Below, one piece after another: positions 35,418 through 45,046 of a stretch of DNA of 64,000 nt. The stretch spans positions 62,001-126,000 of the forward strand of contig NZ_JAKEUO010000001.1 in NCBI RefSeq assembly GCF_022397915.1. The letters run 5' to 3'. A model generated the notes under the pieces. That model did no database searches, had not been told where the DNA came from, and saw nothing but the letters and a program-made list of their open reading frames with translations. The position numbers were made by a program, and so were the translations under genes. Each line of letters begins with the position of its first letter. Positions within the stretch are counted from its first letter, which is position 1. Origin of the DNA: Vibrio sp. Isolate34. GTDB lineage: Bacteria; Pseudomonadota; Gammaproteobacteria; Enterobacterales; Vibrionaceae.

Positions 35418-35975
35418 TTAATCAAACAGCTCAATGACCAGTTTGTTATCTCGGATTACCAGATTAGGTTCTGATGACTTGATCAACAACTCTTGAACCT
35501 TATTGCTGTCGAGTTTGTAGACTGGAGATTGAGACAAAGCAAAGCCGATCATCGACACGGCGGGTTTGAGTAATTTCTCTATTTCAGGAGAAAGCTGCTT
35601 TCCCTTCTCCTCAAAGCGCTCTAGTCGCAATGACTTTAAGTACACTTCACCACTTTCCTTGTCATATTCAGGAATCGCGCTGAATTCTAAATCTAGGTCC
35701 AACCCCATATTCGGCATATTGAAGACTTGAACTTTTGCATTGGTGTTCGCTAGCACTGACACTCGCTGTTCATCTGATCGGCCAATTTTTACTTGTAGAT
35801 CATCGACCGCGACTTGCGCATACATCACGCTTTGTACACCTACCTCTTGTTCAAGCATGACTGAATCAGCAAGATATTCTGTCATCTCTTGCTCAGTCAC
35901 GCTGTAGCTGACACAACCACCTAGAACTAGTGCAGACGCTGCTAAAATGAACTTTTTTGCTACGTTAATTATCAT
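35418..35975 (-). CDS. DUF1439-family lipoprotein
   Basis: The start is taken as the ATG at 35975, opening MIINVAKKFILAASALVLGGC, a good lipoprotein signal with lipobox LGGC. The mature part (YSVTEQEMTEYLADSV; VDDLQVKIG; LDLDLEFSAIPEYD; the C-terminal EPNLVIRDNKLVIEL) matches DUF1439 proteins such as YceB-like outer-membrane lipoproteins with a TULIP-like lipid-binding fold. Function uncertain. Confidence 0.82.
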   Translation of the reverse strand: MIINVAKKFILAASALVLGGCVSYSVTEQEMTEYLADSVMLEQEVGVQSVMYAQVAVDDLQVKIGRSDEQRVSVLANTNAKVQVFNMPNMGLDLDLEFSAIPEYDKESGEVYLKSLRLERFEEKGKQLSPEIEKLLKPAVSMIGFALSQSPVYKLDSNKVQELLIKSSEPNLVIRDNKLVIELFD

Positions 35976-36259
35976 CAATATCAGCTCTTTATCGTTAGTG
36001 ATTAGCGCGGAGTTTACTGTGTGATCATCAATAAATAAAACAGTAAAAACACGATATCCGTGAATACCTTTAATTAATAAGCACAAATATCAGTAAGTAA
36101 AGCACCTGATTGCCCTTCCTGCTTAAGACAACGCCATTTGTTAGTTCAAATACGTCAAATTTGTGTAGTCGAATTAATTAAACTCTTCTAAGCTTATGGG
36201 ATATTTAGGGGGCTTACTGTAGGTTTCATCATGGAGTCGAAACATGAAGAGTGAGCACA

Positions 36260-37603
36260 ATGCCATCAAAGAGAGTATCACCTGAACCTAAAATTCGTTC
36301 TGTGGTTCTGCTATGTAACTCAACATGCCTGCACCATAATCAGTGGGCGGGAGAACTGCGCCTCCATAACTGGAAAGCTCAAATTGCAGAAACGACTGAA
36401 CAAGCCATTCACTTGCTCAATTCCCGCAGCAACAGCTGCGCACCAATTGTCGTTTCCTGTCTAACATCATCCTCGGTCGACAAGCAATGTGAGCAAATAT
36501 CAACGTTGAAGGCACGCTTTCCAAGTTTAAAAGCAATCGCTATCTTCAACCAACCACCAAGCCGAAACTTATCGCTCATTAAGCAAACCTATTGGGATTA
36601 TTACCATCTACCAATTGATATAGAGTGGCTTTGTCGAAATTTAGGGCATGCGTATGGCATGGTAGACACCAAACAGAACAAGCCTAAGCCTGCTTCGTGC
36701 CATAAATATCAATTGGTGGGGAAATCCAACACCATCCAACAACTTAAAAAGAAAATAACTAAGATCGCTAACAACGATTTTCCAGTACTGATTCAAGGGG
36801 AAACAGGAACAGGAAAAAGCCTATGTGCGCGTTTAATACATGAAGCCTCAGCTCGCAGCCAGAAACCTTTTATCGCAGTAAATTGTGGCGCAATTCCACA
36901 GTCACTGATTCACTCCGAGTTATTTGGTTTTGAAAAAGGCTCATTCACAGGAGCAAACAAACGCTACGTCGGACACGTGGAAAGAGCGAATGGTGGCACA
37001 CTATTTTTGGATGAGATCGGCGACCTTGAACTGTCGCTGCAAACTTACCTACTCCACTTTCTAGAAAATAGTTCGATAGAACGACTCGGCAGTAATAACC
37101 AATTGCCCGTAGATTGCCGTGTAATTTTCGCCACCAACGTCAATATCGAACAAGCCGTTGCTGCGGGTAAATTTCGAAAGGATCTCTTTCATCGGATTAA
37201 TGTACTTCCATTGGACCTAGTACCACTCAATGATCACAAGGAAGACATTGAAGATTTGGTTCGCTTTGAACTGAAGCACAGTTACGCGTCCAAAATCAAA
37301 CTGCCTAGTGACACCCTTGAGCAAATGAAACAGTACCATTGGCCGGGCAATGTCAGAGAGTTATTCAACTGCATAAAAAGGGCGATTGTTCTTTCTAATT
37401 CAAACGTGCTCTCTACTCGTCATATGGGGATCCAATTGAAAGATGCGTCGCCCGATACAGAGACTGACACACGACTTTCCTCAAAAAATATTCGTCGAGT
37501 GATTCAGCAACACCACTACAATATTTCCCAATCTGCTAAAGCGTTGTCTATTTCTCGGACAACCTTGTATAAGCTAATTAAAAAACACCAAATAGTAATT
37601 TAA
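36260..37603 (+). CDS. VpsR-like sigma54-type AAA+ regulator with Fis-type HTH
   Basis: Layout: a receiver-like N-terminal domain (about 1-125) without an obvious phosphoacceptor Asp, then an AAA+ domain. Walker A is GETGTGKS, and ELFGFEKGSFTGANKR has GSFTGA where GAFTGA is usual. Walker B is GTLFLDEIGDL and the arginine region is FRKDLFHRINVLPLDLVPL. The C-terminal Fis HTH is SQSAKALSISRTTLYKLIKKH. Overall it resembles VpsR, the c-di-GMP-responsive activator of vibrio biofilm polysaccharide genes, but could be a paralogue. ATG 36260 follows AAGAG; a GTG three codons upstream is the alternative. Confidence 0.72.
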   Translation: MPSKRVSPEPKIRSVVLLCNSTCLHHNQWAGELRLHNWKAQIAETTEQAIHLLNSRSNSCAPIVVSCLTSSSVDKQCEQISTLKARFPSLKAIAIFNQPPSRNLSLIKQTYWDYYHLPIDIEWLCRNLGHAYGMVDTKQNKPKPASCHKYQLVGKSNTIQQLKKKITKIANNDFPVLIQGETGTGKSLCARLIHEASARSQKPFIAVNCGAIPQSLIHSELFGFEKGSFTGANKRYVGHVERANGGTLFLDEIGDLELSLQTYLLHFLENSSIERLGSNNQLPVDCRVIFATNVNIEQAVAAGKFRKDLFHRINVLPLDLVPLNDHKEDIEDLVRFELKHSYASKIKLPSDTLEQMKQYHWPGNVRELFNCIKRAIVLSNSNVLSTRHMGIQLKDASPDTETDTRLSSKNIRRVIQQHHYNISQSAKALSISRTTLYKLIKKHQIVI

Positions 37604-37630
37604 GTCGTCTAGTTAATTAATTACCTAACA

Positions 37631-37662
37631 AAAAAGCAACCTAACGAACTAGGCTGCTTTAG
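37631..37662. terminator. Terminator between the convergent regulator and secreted-protein genes
   Basis: AAAGCAaCCTA pairs with TAGGcTGCTTT (one mismatch), flanked by A6 and a short T run, so it can act in both directions. Confidence 0.75.
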
Positions 37663-37692
37663 AGATTAATTGAGTACAATTAATGAAAGTAC

Positions 37693-39483
37693 TTATGGCT
37701 CAGATACAGGAATTGGACAAACATCACAGGTTGCAATGTTCGATGTTTCCATAAATGCTTCTTGCAAGAACAGCGAGTCAAACGTTGCTGTCACCTGATT
37801 CGATAGCATTCCGTCTACTCCAGTTGGTAACACATTTGGCGCATAAGTTTTGCTTACTTGTGTACACACTTGACCAATCGCATCACCAAAGTTCGGTATC
37901 CACTCCCCTCCACCGGTTTTACAAGCAAACAACTCAGGGTCGGCACTTAATACGCTACATATATTACCAGCACCACATGTGGTCACATCCTCAAGATCAT
38001 CACAAGGTAAAGCGAAGTCGAGGTAATAACTGCTGTTGACGACTTCGGTAGGTAAGTCAGAACGGCTCAAAGAGTCATCCTTAGAATCCACCAGCGATTC
38101 AATGGCCAATGGGATATCACCGGTATTACATATTTCAACATCATAGGTTTTCTTAAGCACAACTTGACCACTATCAACCTCTAAGAAGCTATTACATACC
38201 TTAGAAATCTCAACCATCGGGCTCAAGTCTATTGGTGGACAATTGTAAGCCACAGGAGCTTGAGCATTCACGATGAGCCCATCAAGATCCACTGAACCAT
38301 CGATCACACCGACGGCACCATTATTTACTGACAAGTAATTACCCATGAATGAGAATGACTCACCGACGCTCCACACTTCATCACCGTTCCCCACCACAGG
38401 AAGCGCACCTAAGATTGGTGACTCAGATAAAAAGGCCACTTCATAATCACCATTGGTGCCTAGCGAGCCAGGTCCTGTATTGGTGACCGTCACGGTATAA
38501 TCGATGTTAAACATGCCATCAACCGTAAAGCTGGTGGTGTTACAAGTCGCTGCTATATTGATGCTACATAAACTGAATGAACCGACAACGAAGTCAGCCA
38601 AAGATGCATCAATCGAACGTGAAGCTCGTGACTCTACTAAGAAGCTACTGAAACAAGGAATGTCGCTGATACCAAACTCATCGTTCAACAACGCAGATAA
38701 ATTCAGGCGTCCTTCCACAAAGCTCTCTGTCGGAATAGACGTTGTTTCCCCCGTTTTCGCGAGATAGTCCCAACCTTGCACATTCGGTAGCGGTATTGCT
38801 CCAATAGAGTCATCATTTGAAATCGCACATATTTTCTCGACACCAACAGCACCACTGCCACATCTTGCACCCACGAAATCATTCGATTTAGGGTCTCCAG
38901 CCGTTTGGAACAGTCTGGTCATGTTGTCGGTGACATCACCATTATTTAAATCCCACTGCAACACTTCTATATACGGATTACCACCACTCGCTTGTGGAAA
39001 TGAAATCAGCACGAGGATGTCTCCATTGACATGCTGCCCAACAAAGTCGCCTTTGGTTTTCCCATCCGGCAACCCAACCTGGTCTTGTAAGAACCAGAAG
39101 CCAATGTACATATCACCATTGTTCGCATATCGGTCTGCACCAAAGTAAATCAACAAGTCACCTTCGCTTTCAAAGGCAGCGGCATACGCATTAGTAAAGT
39201 CATCTTTGGGTTGTGGTGACGCCGTACGGAACGCCCAATCCGTAATGTCGGAATCATCTTTTGATCCACCCTTCCAAAAGATTTGGTCGATACCGTTACG
39301 ATCTTTTTGGAAAAATTCCGCAATCCCAACCATGCTGTTGGGATCATTTACGTCGTCCCAATCGATAGCACTATTATCACTGCTAGCATTACCATCAAGT
39401 TCCATCACATCAACAGTAGCCCACACCAACTGAGGGCTACTAAACAACAAAAGCACACTAAGTAAATAATTTATAACCTTCAT
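37693..39483 (-). CDS. Large secreted protein of unknown function, 596 aa
   Basis: The start is the ATG at 39483, directly after GGAGAGA, opening a signal peptide (MKVINYLLSVLLLFSSPQLVWA). The first 250 mature residues are Asp/Gly-rich with FGADRYANNGDMYIGFWFLQ, a pattern seen in secreted vibrio proteins of no known function. From about residue 300, DUF11-like repeats appear (CNTTSFTVDGMFNIDYTVTVTNTGPGS; VEISKVCNSFLEV; TYDVEICNTGDIPLA). Many cysteines suggest disulfides. Convergent with the VpsR-like gene; a surface or matrix role is only a guess. Confidence 0.65.
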   Translation of the reverse strand: MKVINYLLSVLLLFSSPQLVWATVDVMELDGNASSDNSAIDWDDVNDPNSMVGIAEFFQKDRNGIDQIFWKGGSKDDSDITDWAFRTASPQPKDDFTNAYAAAFESEGDLLIYFGADRYANNGDMYIGFWFLQDQVGLPDGKTKGDFVGQHVNGDILVLISFPQASGGNPYIEVLQWDLNNGDVTDNMTRLFQTAGDPKSNDFVGARCGSGAVGVEKICAISNDDSIGAIPLPNVQGWDYLAKTGETTSIPTESFVEGRLNLSALLNDEFGISDIPCFSSFLVESRASRSIDASLADFVVGSFSLCSINIAATCNTTSFTVDGMFNIDYTVTVTNTGPGSLGTNGDYEVAFLSESPILGALPVVGNGDEVWSVGESFSFMGNYLSVNNGAVGVIDGSVDLDGLIVNAQAPVAYNCPPIDLSPMVEISKVCNSFLEVDSGQVVLKKTYDVEICNTGDIPLAIESLVDSKDDSLSRSDLPTEVVNSSYYLDFALPCDDLEDVTTCGAGNICSVLSADPELFACKTGGGEWIPNFGDAIGQVCTQVSKTYAPNVLPTGVDGMLSNQVTATFDSLFLQEAFMETSNIATCDVCPIPVSEP

Positions 39484-39879
39484 GTTCTCTCTCCATTTAT
39501 CCATACTTATGCTTTTCAGGATGTTCTGCCTGCCCAAATTGGAGAAATCCTTTAGCAATTCGTAGGTTCGATAGAGCATATTCCAAGCCAACTTCAACTA
39601 ATTGATTTGGTTGATGTTTATATATTGAAGGCACACCTTTATTGAACATTTTGTTATCATTTGTCCATAAAGTCGAGATTTGACCCAATAATCAAGGACT
39701 TGAAAGTGTGAACAAAGTGTCTAAGTCAGACATATTTAGAGCTTTGATACGAGGAGAGTGATCTTTAAAAGGTACAATAGCGTAGCCACTTTAAGCTTAT
39801 CGAATAACAAGCGTTTGAAGGGTGCCGACTTAGCGGGCAACTGAAGGTTCTTCTAACTAAGCAACAGGCGAAAAAAACA
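39484..39879. other. 396-bp divergent spacer
   Basis: Promoter region for the secreted protein (minus) and the DCC protein (plus). A short in-frame extension of the secreted protein upstream of 39483 lacks a ribosome site. No other structure was recognised. Confidence 0.5.
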
Positions 39880-40266
39880 ATGACACAACTGACGATATTT
39901 TATGATGGAACCTGCCCACTTTGTGCAAAAGAGATGGCAGCACTGACTAAGTCTGATTCCAAAGATCAGATCCAGACCGTCGATATCTATAGTGAAGCAT
40001 TTTCAAACTACCCGCAGATAGATGCCGAGGCAGCCAATACAATTTTGCATGCATTGGACGAAAACGGAAAGCTGCTGCTCGGTTTAGACGTGACTTATCA
40101 AGCGTGGAAGCTAGTAGGAAAGGGTTGGCTGTATGCCCCGTTACGTTGGGCGATTTTTAAGCCAATGGCAGATTGGTGTTATCTACGGTTTGCCAAAAAT
40201 CGATATAAGATTTCGTTTTGGCTAACCGGAAAATCACGTTGCAACGGTAACAGCTGCACAAAATAG
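39880..40266 (+). CDS. DCC-family (DUF393) thiol-disulfide oxidoreductase-like protein
   Basis: The name-giving motif YDGTCPLCAKEM (CPLC) lies at residues 10-20. The rest matches the family: NTILHALDENGKLLLGLDVTYQAWK and a hydrophobic region near LYAPLRWAIF. Predicted thioredoxin-like fold; substrates unknown. Monocistronic. Confidence 0.88.
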   Translation: MTQLTIFYDGTCPLCAKEMAALTKSDSKDQIQTVDIYSEAFSNYPQIDAEAANTILHALDENGKLLLGLDVTYQAWKLVGKGWLYAPLRWAIFKPMADWCYLRFAKNRYKISFWLTGKSRCNGNSCTK

Positions 40267-40273
40267 TGTTGAG

Positions 40274-40369
40274 TTAAGACATGCCGCTGGCGACTTTATA
40301 GTAAACGATGCCAAACAGAGCTGCGAACACCAATACCGTAACGGCCACTTTCAACCAAATAAATTTCAT
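40274..40369 (-). CDS. Small single-pass membrane protein, 31 aa
   Basis: ATG at 40369 is preceded by AAGGA at good spacing. The sequence is MKFIWLKVAVTVLVFAALFG, then IVYYKVASGMS: one hydrophobic helix spans most of the chain. Convergent with the DCC gene. It has the features of a real microprotein; function unknown. Confidence 0.6.
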   Translation of the reverse strand: MKFIWLKVAVTVLVFAALFGIVYYKVASGMS

Positions 40370-40487
40370 GCTTTGTCCTTATAATTCTATTTACTGTTTC
40401 ACGCGACAAGTTATCACAACAAAACATAAGGTTGTGTAGTGATTGATAGAACTTTGTAGTAAACCCTGATTCCCAGAGAGAACCTTT

Positions 40488-41819
40488 ATGTCGGCAAAAG
40501 AGAGAAACCTTCCCACTCATCGACTTTCTAGATTTAGTAAGTTCGCCTCGTTGGCGACAAGAGTCGCGGGTAACGTGCTAACGGAAGGCACCAAACAGAT
40601 TGCACAGGGCAACAGGCCCAAAGCAAAAGACTTACTGTTAACGCCACAAAACATTGCTCGCCTGACCGATCAACTCGCACACCTACGTGGCGCTGCAATG
40701 AAACTGGGGCAGATGCTTTCAATGGATGCGGGGGATATTTTAGAACCAGAGTTAGCCGACATTCTTTCTCGTCTGCGCTCAGACGCCGACCCTCTGCCAA
40801 CCAAGCAGCTCAATCAAGTGTTAGAAAGCTCGCTCGGAAGCCAATGGAAAACCGAATTCCTTTCCTTCAACTTTAAACCGATTGCCAGTGCCTCCATCGG
40901 CCAGGTTCACCAAGCCTACAGTGATGCGGGGGACAAACTCGCCGTCAAAGTCCAATACCCAGGCATTCGAAAAAGCATCGACAGTGATGTAGATAACGTA
41001 GGCACACTGCTCAATATTGTTGGCTTGATACCAAAGTCGGTCGACTACAAAGGCTTGTTAGAAGAGGCAAAGAAACAGCTCCACGATGAAGCAGACTATG
41101 CTCGCGAGGCTGACTACGCGACTCGTTATCACGATGCACTAAAAGAGCACTCTCACTTCGTGGTACCTAAGATTCATCAGCAAGTCTCTTCAGAATCGGT
41201 GCTCGCCATGGACTTCATCGAAGGCGTCTCGATAGAACAAATAGAAAGTTACGATCAAAGCACCCGTGACTTTGTGATGCACAGCTTGCTTGAACTTCTG
41301 TTCAGAGAATTGTTCGATTTTAAGATGGTGCAAACCGACCCCAATTTCGCCAACTACCTCTACGTTGAAAACACCCGACAAATTGGCTTATTAGATTTCG
41401 GAGCAACCCGTGAATACAGCGACCGCTTCAGCGAGGGTTATCGCTTAGCCTTTTCGTCAGTAATTAATAACAATGAGCAAGGGCTCAACCAAGCGTTAGA
41501 GCAAATTGGATTCTTTAGCGAGACAATCCTCCCCGATCAACGCCAAGCGATTCTAAACCTCGTAAAAATGGCCTGTGAGCCGATGTTGGTTGACGAAGAG
41601 TACGACTTCAAAGCCAGTGGTTTAGCACAGAGACTTCGTGAAGCAGGCACTATATTGAGTATGGAGCAAGAGTATTGGCACACTCCGCCCGCCGATGCGC
41701 TGTTCCTGCACCGAAAAATTGGTGGTATGTATCTATTAGCAGCTCGCCTTGGTGCGAAAGTGAATATCAGACGTTTGGTCGCTCCATATCTCATAGCAGA
41801 TGAGCAAAAGCACAACTAA
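40488..41819 (+). CDS. ABC1/AarF/UbiB-family kinase-like protein
   Basis: Atypical kinase family linked to ubiquinone biosynthesis and lipid metabolism. The family KxGQ motif is in GAAMKLGQMLSMDAG. The Ala-rich loop is PIASASIGQVHQA, the Lys is in LAVKVQYPGI, the catalytic loop includes QTDPNFANYLY, and the metal-binding segment is LLDFGATREYS. At 443 aa it lacks the long C-terminal membrane segments of UbiB proper, so it is a paralogue. Followed by a glutathione peroxidase gene about 100 bp on. Confidence 0.9.
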   Translation: MSAKERNLPTHRLSRFSKFASLATRVAGNVLTEGTKQIAQGNRPKAKDLLLTPQNIARLTDQLAHLRGAAMKLGQMLSMDAGDILEPELADILSRLRSDADPLPTKQLNQVLESSLGSQWKTEFLSFNFKPIASASIGQVHQAYSDAGDKLAVKVQYPGIRKSIDSDVDNVGTLLNIVGLIPKSVDYKGLLEEAKKQLHDEADYAREADYATRYHDALKEHSHFVVPKIHQQVSSESVLAMDFIEGVSIEQIESYDQSTRDFVMHSLLELLFRELFDFKMVQTDPNFANYLYVENTRQIGLLDFGATREYSDRFSEGYRLAFSSVINNNEQGLNQALEQIGFFSETILPDQRQAILNLVKMACEPMLVDEEYDFKASGLAQRLREAGTILSMEQEYWHTPPADALFLHRKIGGMYLLAARLGAKVNIRRLVAPYLIADEQKHN

Positions 41820-41916
41820 AAGCGATATGGAAAACGACAGTAAATAATACGCAAAGTGATCATTTCAACGTGCTCAAGAGTAATGACCATTACGCCAACT
41901 AAAATGAGCCAAACCT

Positions 41917-42462
41917 ATGAAATGTTCACTACTTTGCTCAACCGTATTGATTACCAGCCTAACAAGCTCTATCGCTTTTGCAGCGAGTTGCCCCGAGATA
42001 CTTAATGGCAAACAACGCTTGTTAAACTCAACCGAAGAAATCGCCTTGTGTGATGAATTTCAAGGCAAGACTCTGTTAGTGGTTAATACGGCAAGCCAGT
42101 GCGGCTTCACTCCGCAATTTGAGCAGCTCGAGCAACTTCATCAAACCTACAAAGACCAAGGCTTCACGGTTATCGGCTTTCCAAGTAATGATTTTCGCCA
42201 AGACAAAGGGAGCGAAGAGAAATCAGCTAAAGTCTGTTACCTCGACTATGGTGTGACCTTTCCTATGATGGCTCGAGCTTCACTGTCTGGTAGCAACGCC
42301 AACCCTGTATTTGCAGAGATACAACAACAAGCAGGCGTAACGCCCAAGTGGAACTTCTACAAATTCTTGATCAGTAAAGAAGGCAAAGTGGTCGCCACCT
42401 TCCCTAGTTCAACATCACCAGTGAGTGCCACACTCAAAAACGCGATTGAGCAGCAGTTATGA
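41917..42462 (+). CDS. Glutathione peroxidase family protein, exported
   Basis: Signal peptide ends near SIAFAA. The thioredoxin-like GPx core has the peroxidatic Cys in NTASQCGFTPQFEQLEQLH, then GFPSNDF and KWNFYKFLISKEG (catalytic Trp/Asn). No selenocysteine; Cys type. It would detoxify peroxides in the periplasm, probably with a thioredoxin-like donor. Its stop overlaps the start of the DUF3429 gene as ATGA, so the two are translationally coupled. Confidence 0.92.
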   Translation: MKCSLLCSTVLITSLTSSIAFAASCPEILNGKQRLLNSTEEIALCDEFQGKTLLVVNTASQCGFTPQFEQLEQLHQTYKDQGFTVIGFPSNDFRQDKGSEEKSAKVCYLDYGVTFPMMARASLSGSNANPVFAEIQQQAGVTPKWNFYKFLISKEGKVVATFPSSTSPVSATLKNAIEQQL

Positions 42463-42926
42463 GGGCGGACTATATGACGACAACTCAAACCCGTAACACC
42501 ATGGCGAAACTGGGGTATATGGGGTTAATCCCTTTTCTATTTGGCCTACTGCTGTCTCTGACCGACAGCCAATTCATCGGAATAAGTGGGGAAACGCTCT
42601 TCATCACGTACAGCGTGGTTATCTTGAGTTTTCTTTCAGGAATCTTATGGGGAAATGGCATCGAAAATTTCGAAAGCCAATCAAGCAATAAAGCGCTGAT
42701 TCTCAGCAACGTGATTGTGTTAGTCGCATGGTTGGCGGTGTTGCTTGGGGAGCAAAAAGAGTTTCTCACTACCCTGATTCTCATCATTGGCTACATTGCG
42801 GTTTGGCGAACAGAAAGAGCTATGAGAGAAGAGAACCAAAGTGAAGGCCCTGATGGATACTTTGATATGAGAACTCGGCTCACCTCTAGCGTGGTACTAA
42901 TGCACGGTATCGTGATGCTGACCTAG
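42459..42926 (+). CDS. DUF3429 membrane protein
   Basis: Four to five hydrophobic segments over 155 residues with the family pattern LGYMGLIPFLFGLLLSL, FLSGILWGNGIE and a C-terminal RTRLTSSVVLMHG. The ATG at 42459 overlaps the GPx stop; an ATG five codons later is also possible. Function unknown. Confidence 0.75.
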   Translation: MRADYMTTTQTRNTMAKLGYMGLIPFLFGLLLSLTDSQFIGISGETLFITYSVVILSFLSGILWGNGIENFESQSSNKALILSNVIVLVAWLAVLLGEQKEFLTTLILIIGYIAVWRTERAMREENQSEGPDGYFDMRTRLTSSVVLMHGIVMLT

Positions 42927-43000
42927 CTCTGTGAAGCTTTATTTGAAGTGTGAGACTTTAACTTAGTTGGGGGCCTTTGATTAAAACCGTTAGCAAAAAT

Positions 43001-43435
43001 CTAGATGATTAGCTGCATCACCAACCTTGGCTCATCATCACCAAAGTAGTTTTCTTCTTGTTTAATCATAGTGAATCCCATCGATGCATAAAGCGCACAA
43101 GCCGACGCGTTATTTGGGTCCACAGTAAGTAGTAGCTTAGATTCTTGAGGAATCTGAGCTATTGCATGCTGCATCAATTTTCGGCCAATCCCCATCCCAC
43201 GATAATTCAGATTCACTGCCAATGATAAGACCCAAAACTCATACGGCTTATCTGTGGTTGTCATCAAAGCATAGCCCGCCAACTTCGATTCTTGTTTAGC
43301 AACTAATAAGCCTTTACCCCAGCAATCAAACGCCTGACGAAAGAAAAACTGCGGATACGCATGGTCGCCAAACAAAGCATGTTCAAGCTGGTAGATATCA
43401 GCCAGATCTTGTTTTTCAGCACAGACAATGTTCAT
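43001..43435 (-). CDS. GNAT-family N-acetyltransferase (RimI-like)
   Basis: GNAT fold of 144 residues. The acetyl-CoA motif A is VNLNYRGMGIGRKLMQHAI (Q/RxxGxG/A) and motif B is LTVDPNNASACALYASMGF. The overall pattern, starting IVCAEKQDLADIYQLEHALFG, resembles ribosomal-protein N-acetyltransferase RimI. Substrate not certain. Confidence 0.85.
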   Translation of the reverse strand: MNIVCAEKQDLADIYQLEHALFGDHAYPQFFFRQAFDCWGKGLLVAKQESKLAGYALMTTTDKPYEFWVLSLAVNLNYRGMGIGRKLMQHAIAQIPQESKLLLTVDPNNASACALYASMGFTMIKQEENYFGDDEPRLVMQLII

Positions 43436-43474
43436 AGAGAGACCTTTATAGATATGACTACAACCGCCCTACCA

Positions 43475-44251
43475 CTACAGTCTGCCTTCAACTGAAGACA
43501 ACCAAGTAGGTATTTGCTCTCTATACCACAGGATGTATTTCGAAGCTTGGGGGTTGTTACGCGCGACTAATATATTCGTGACTTCGATTACGATCCAGCT
43601 TTTCGCGATGATCAATTGCCTTATTAAATCTTCTCGGGAAATCAAATTGTTATGATGTAGGTAATGGTCAACAATAAACTCATAATCAGACAAGGTTCCC
43701 ATGCGAGAAACGAGCGGCGCTAAATCGATAGCTGGGCTGCCATAGCCAAAACGCTCCCAATCAAATAACACCAGCTGACCGTTATCTCTTCTTCCCCAAT
43801 TTCCCTCGTTCGCATCCCCCGAGACCAAGGTTTTATGGTCGAACAAAGCACCACTCAATCGCTGAATGCGCAGTAAGCTATCTTGAGTAACTTGAGGTAA
43901 TTTGAGAGACGCTAATGCTGTCTCCGTTTCTTTTAAGTGCCAGCAATGCTCTTTGACCGCAAAACTAGGCAGATATTGAGACTTATGAATACGAGATAGC
44001 TGCGGATACACCTCAAGGGTGGCTTGAAGTTCATTTAATGTCAAAGAGTGTGGAATGTACTCGATAAAGAGGTCGTTTCCTTGTACAGCCAACAATTTAG
44101 GGCTGTGTACACCAGACAACTGTTGCGCAGCATGTTGATAAAAGGAAATCTCAACCTCACCCGCTCCTTGCTTACGAATACAAGGTTCACCGTTAAGTTG
44201 TTCTATAGATACTCGAGCAGAACCCATTTGCGATAGATCTCTGGTACTCAT
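43475..44251 (-). CDS. Aminoglycoside phosphotransferase-like (choline kinase superfamily) protein
   Basis: The catalytic loop is VSGDANEGNWGRR (the HGDxxxxN motif with Ser for His), followed by the DFG-equivalent LVLFDWERFGYGSPAIDLAPL. N-terminal nucleotide-binding strands are divergent. Such proteins phosphorylate small hydroxylated molecules. There is no reason to call it a resistance gene. It is 40 bp from the GNAT gene on the same strand, possibly one transcript. Confidence 0.75.
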   Translation of the reverse strand: MSTRDLSQMGSARVSIEQLNGEPCIRKQGAGEVEISFYQHAAQQLSGVHSPKLLAVQGNDLFIEYIPHSLTLNELQATLEVYPQLSRIHKSQYLPSFAVKEHCWHLKETETALASLKLPQVTQDSLLRIQRLSGALFDHKTLVSGDANEGNWGRRDNGQLVLFDWERFGYGSPAIDLAPLVSRMGTLSDYEFIVDHYLHHNNLISREDLIRQLIIAKSWIVIEVTNILVARNNPQASKYILWYREQIPTWLSSVEGRL

Positions 44252-44301
44252 GAACCTCTTCTCCAGCTTTCATGTATACAAAGGCAATCTAGAACCAAAA
44301 A

Positions 44302-44916
44302 CTACTGTCGACTAACCAACAGATTCGCGCCAGATAGAGCAAGAAAAACCGAGCACGCTTTGTTGAAACGTTTTGCCATTTGCGGCTTGGAGAACCAGTT
44401 TCTTAGGTATAAGCCAAAAGCCGCGTAGATCGATATCGCGAGCATTTCTAACACTAAGAAGGTGCTTCCTAGGATAAAGAACTGCGTGTTTACATTCGCG
44501 GTGACATCTACGAATTGAGGTAGGAATGCAGTGAAGATAAGTATCGCTTTTGGGTTGCCAGCCGCCAGTGCGAATTCTTGTTTAACAAGACCAAACCAGT
44601 TCTTATTGCGCTCAATGTCCGCGACAGGGCTGGCTTGTGAACGCCACAGGTTGAACGCTATCCACAGCAAGTACATCGCGCCAAAAAGTTTGATAAGGAA
44701 GAACAAGGTTTCAGAAGTATAAAGAACGACAGCCAAGCCAGAAGCCGCCAAGGCGATCATGCCAGAAAATGCTGTGATTCGCCCTAATCCCGCAACCAAG
44801 GCCGCTTGAAATCCATAACAACGGGCGTTGTTCATTGATAACAAATTGTTGGGGCCCGGTGTCATATTGAGCGCAAAACAAGCCGGGATAAACAGCAGTA
44901 ACTTCCAGATTTCCAT
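44302..44916 (-). CDS. LysE/RhtB-family exporter
   Basis: A second member of the family in the window. The motif ALNMTPGPNNLLSMNNARCYG is N-terminal, GNPKAILIFTAFLPQF lies mid-protein, and five to six transmembrane helices are seen in 204 residues. It lies 51 bp upstream of the phosphotransferase gene, on the same strand, so the three genes down to 43001 may form an operon. Confidence 0.88.
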   Translation of the reverse strand: MEIWKLLLFIPACFALNMTPGPNNLLSMNNARCYGFQAALVAGLGRITAFSGMIALAASGLAVVLYTSETLFFLIKLFGAMYLLWIAFNLWRSQASPVADIERNKNWFGLVKQEFALAAGNPKAILIFTAFLPQFVDVTANVNTQFFILGSTFLVLEMLAISIYAAFGLYLRNWFSKPQMAKRFNKACSVFLALSGANLLVSRQ

Positions 44917-45046
44917 TGGTGCTTCCTAATTGCCAAATGCCGCGATTATAAAATCCTTAAACAAGGTCTTATCGTTTATAGCAGCATTTCATATCTTTTG
45001 TAACTGCATAAAAAAGAAGCACCAAATCTATACAGTCACTTTTCAA

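Noticed and set aside
43475-44251. Aminoglycoside resistance gene
   Set aside because: It shares the phosphotransferase fold, but nothing indicates a drug substrate, the catalytic His of HGD is Ser, and the context is ordinary.
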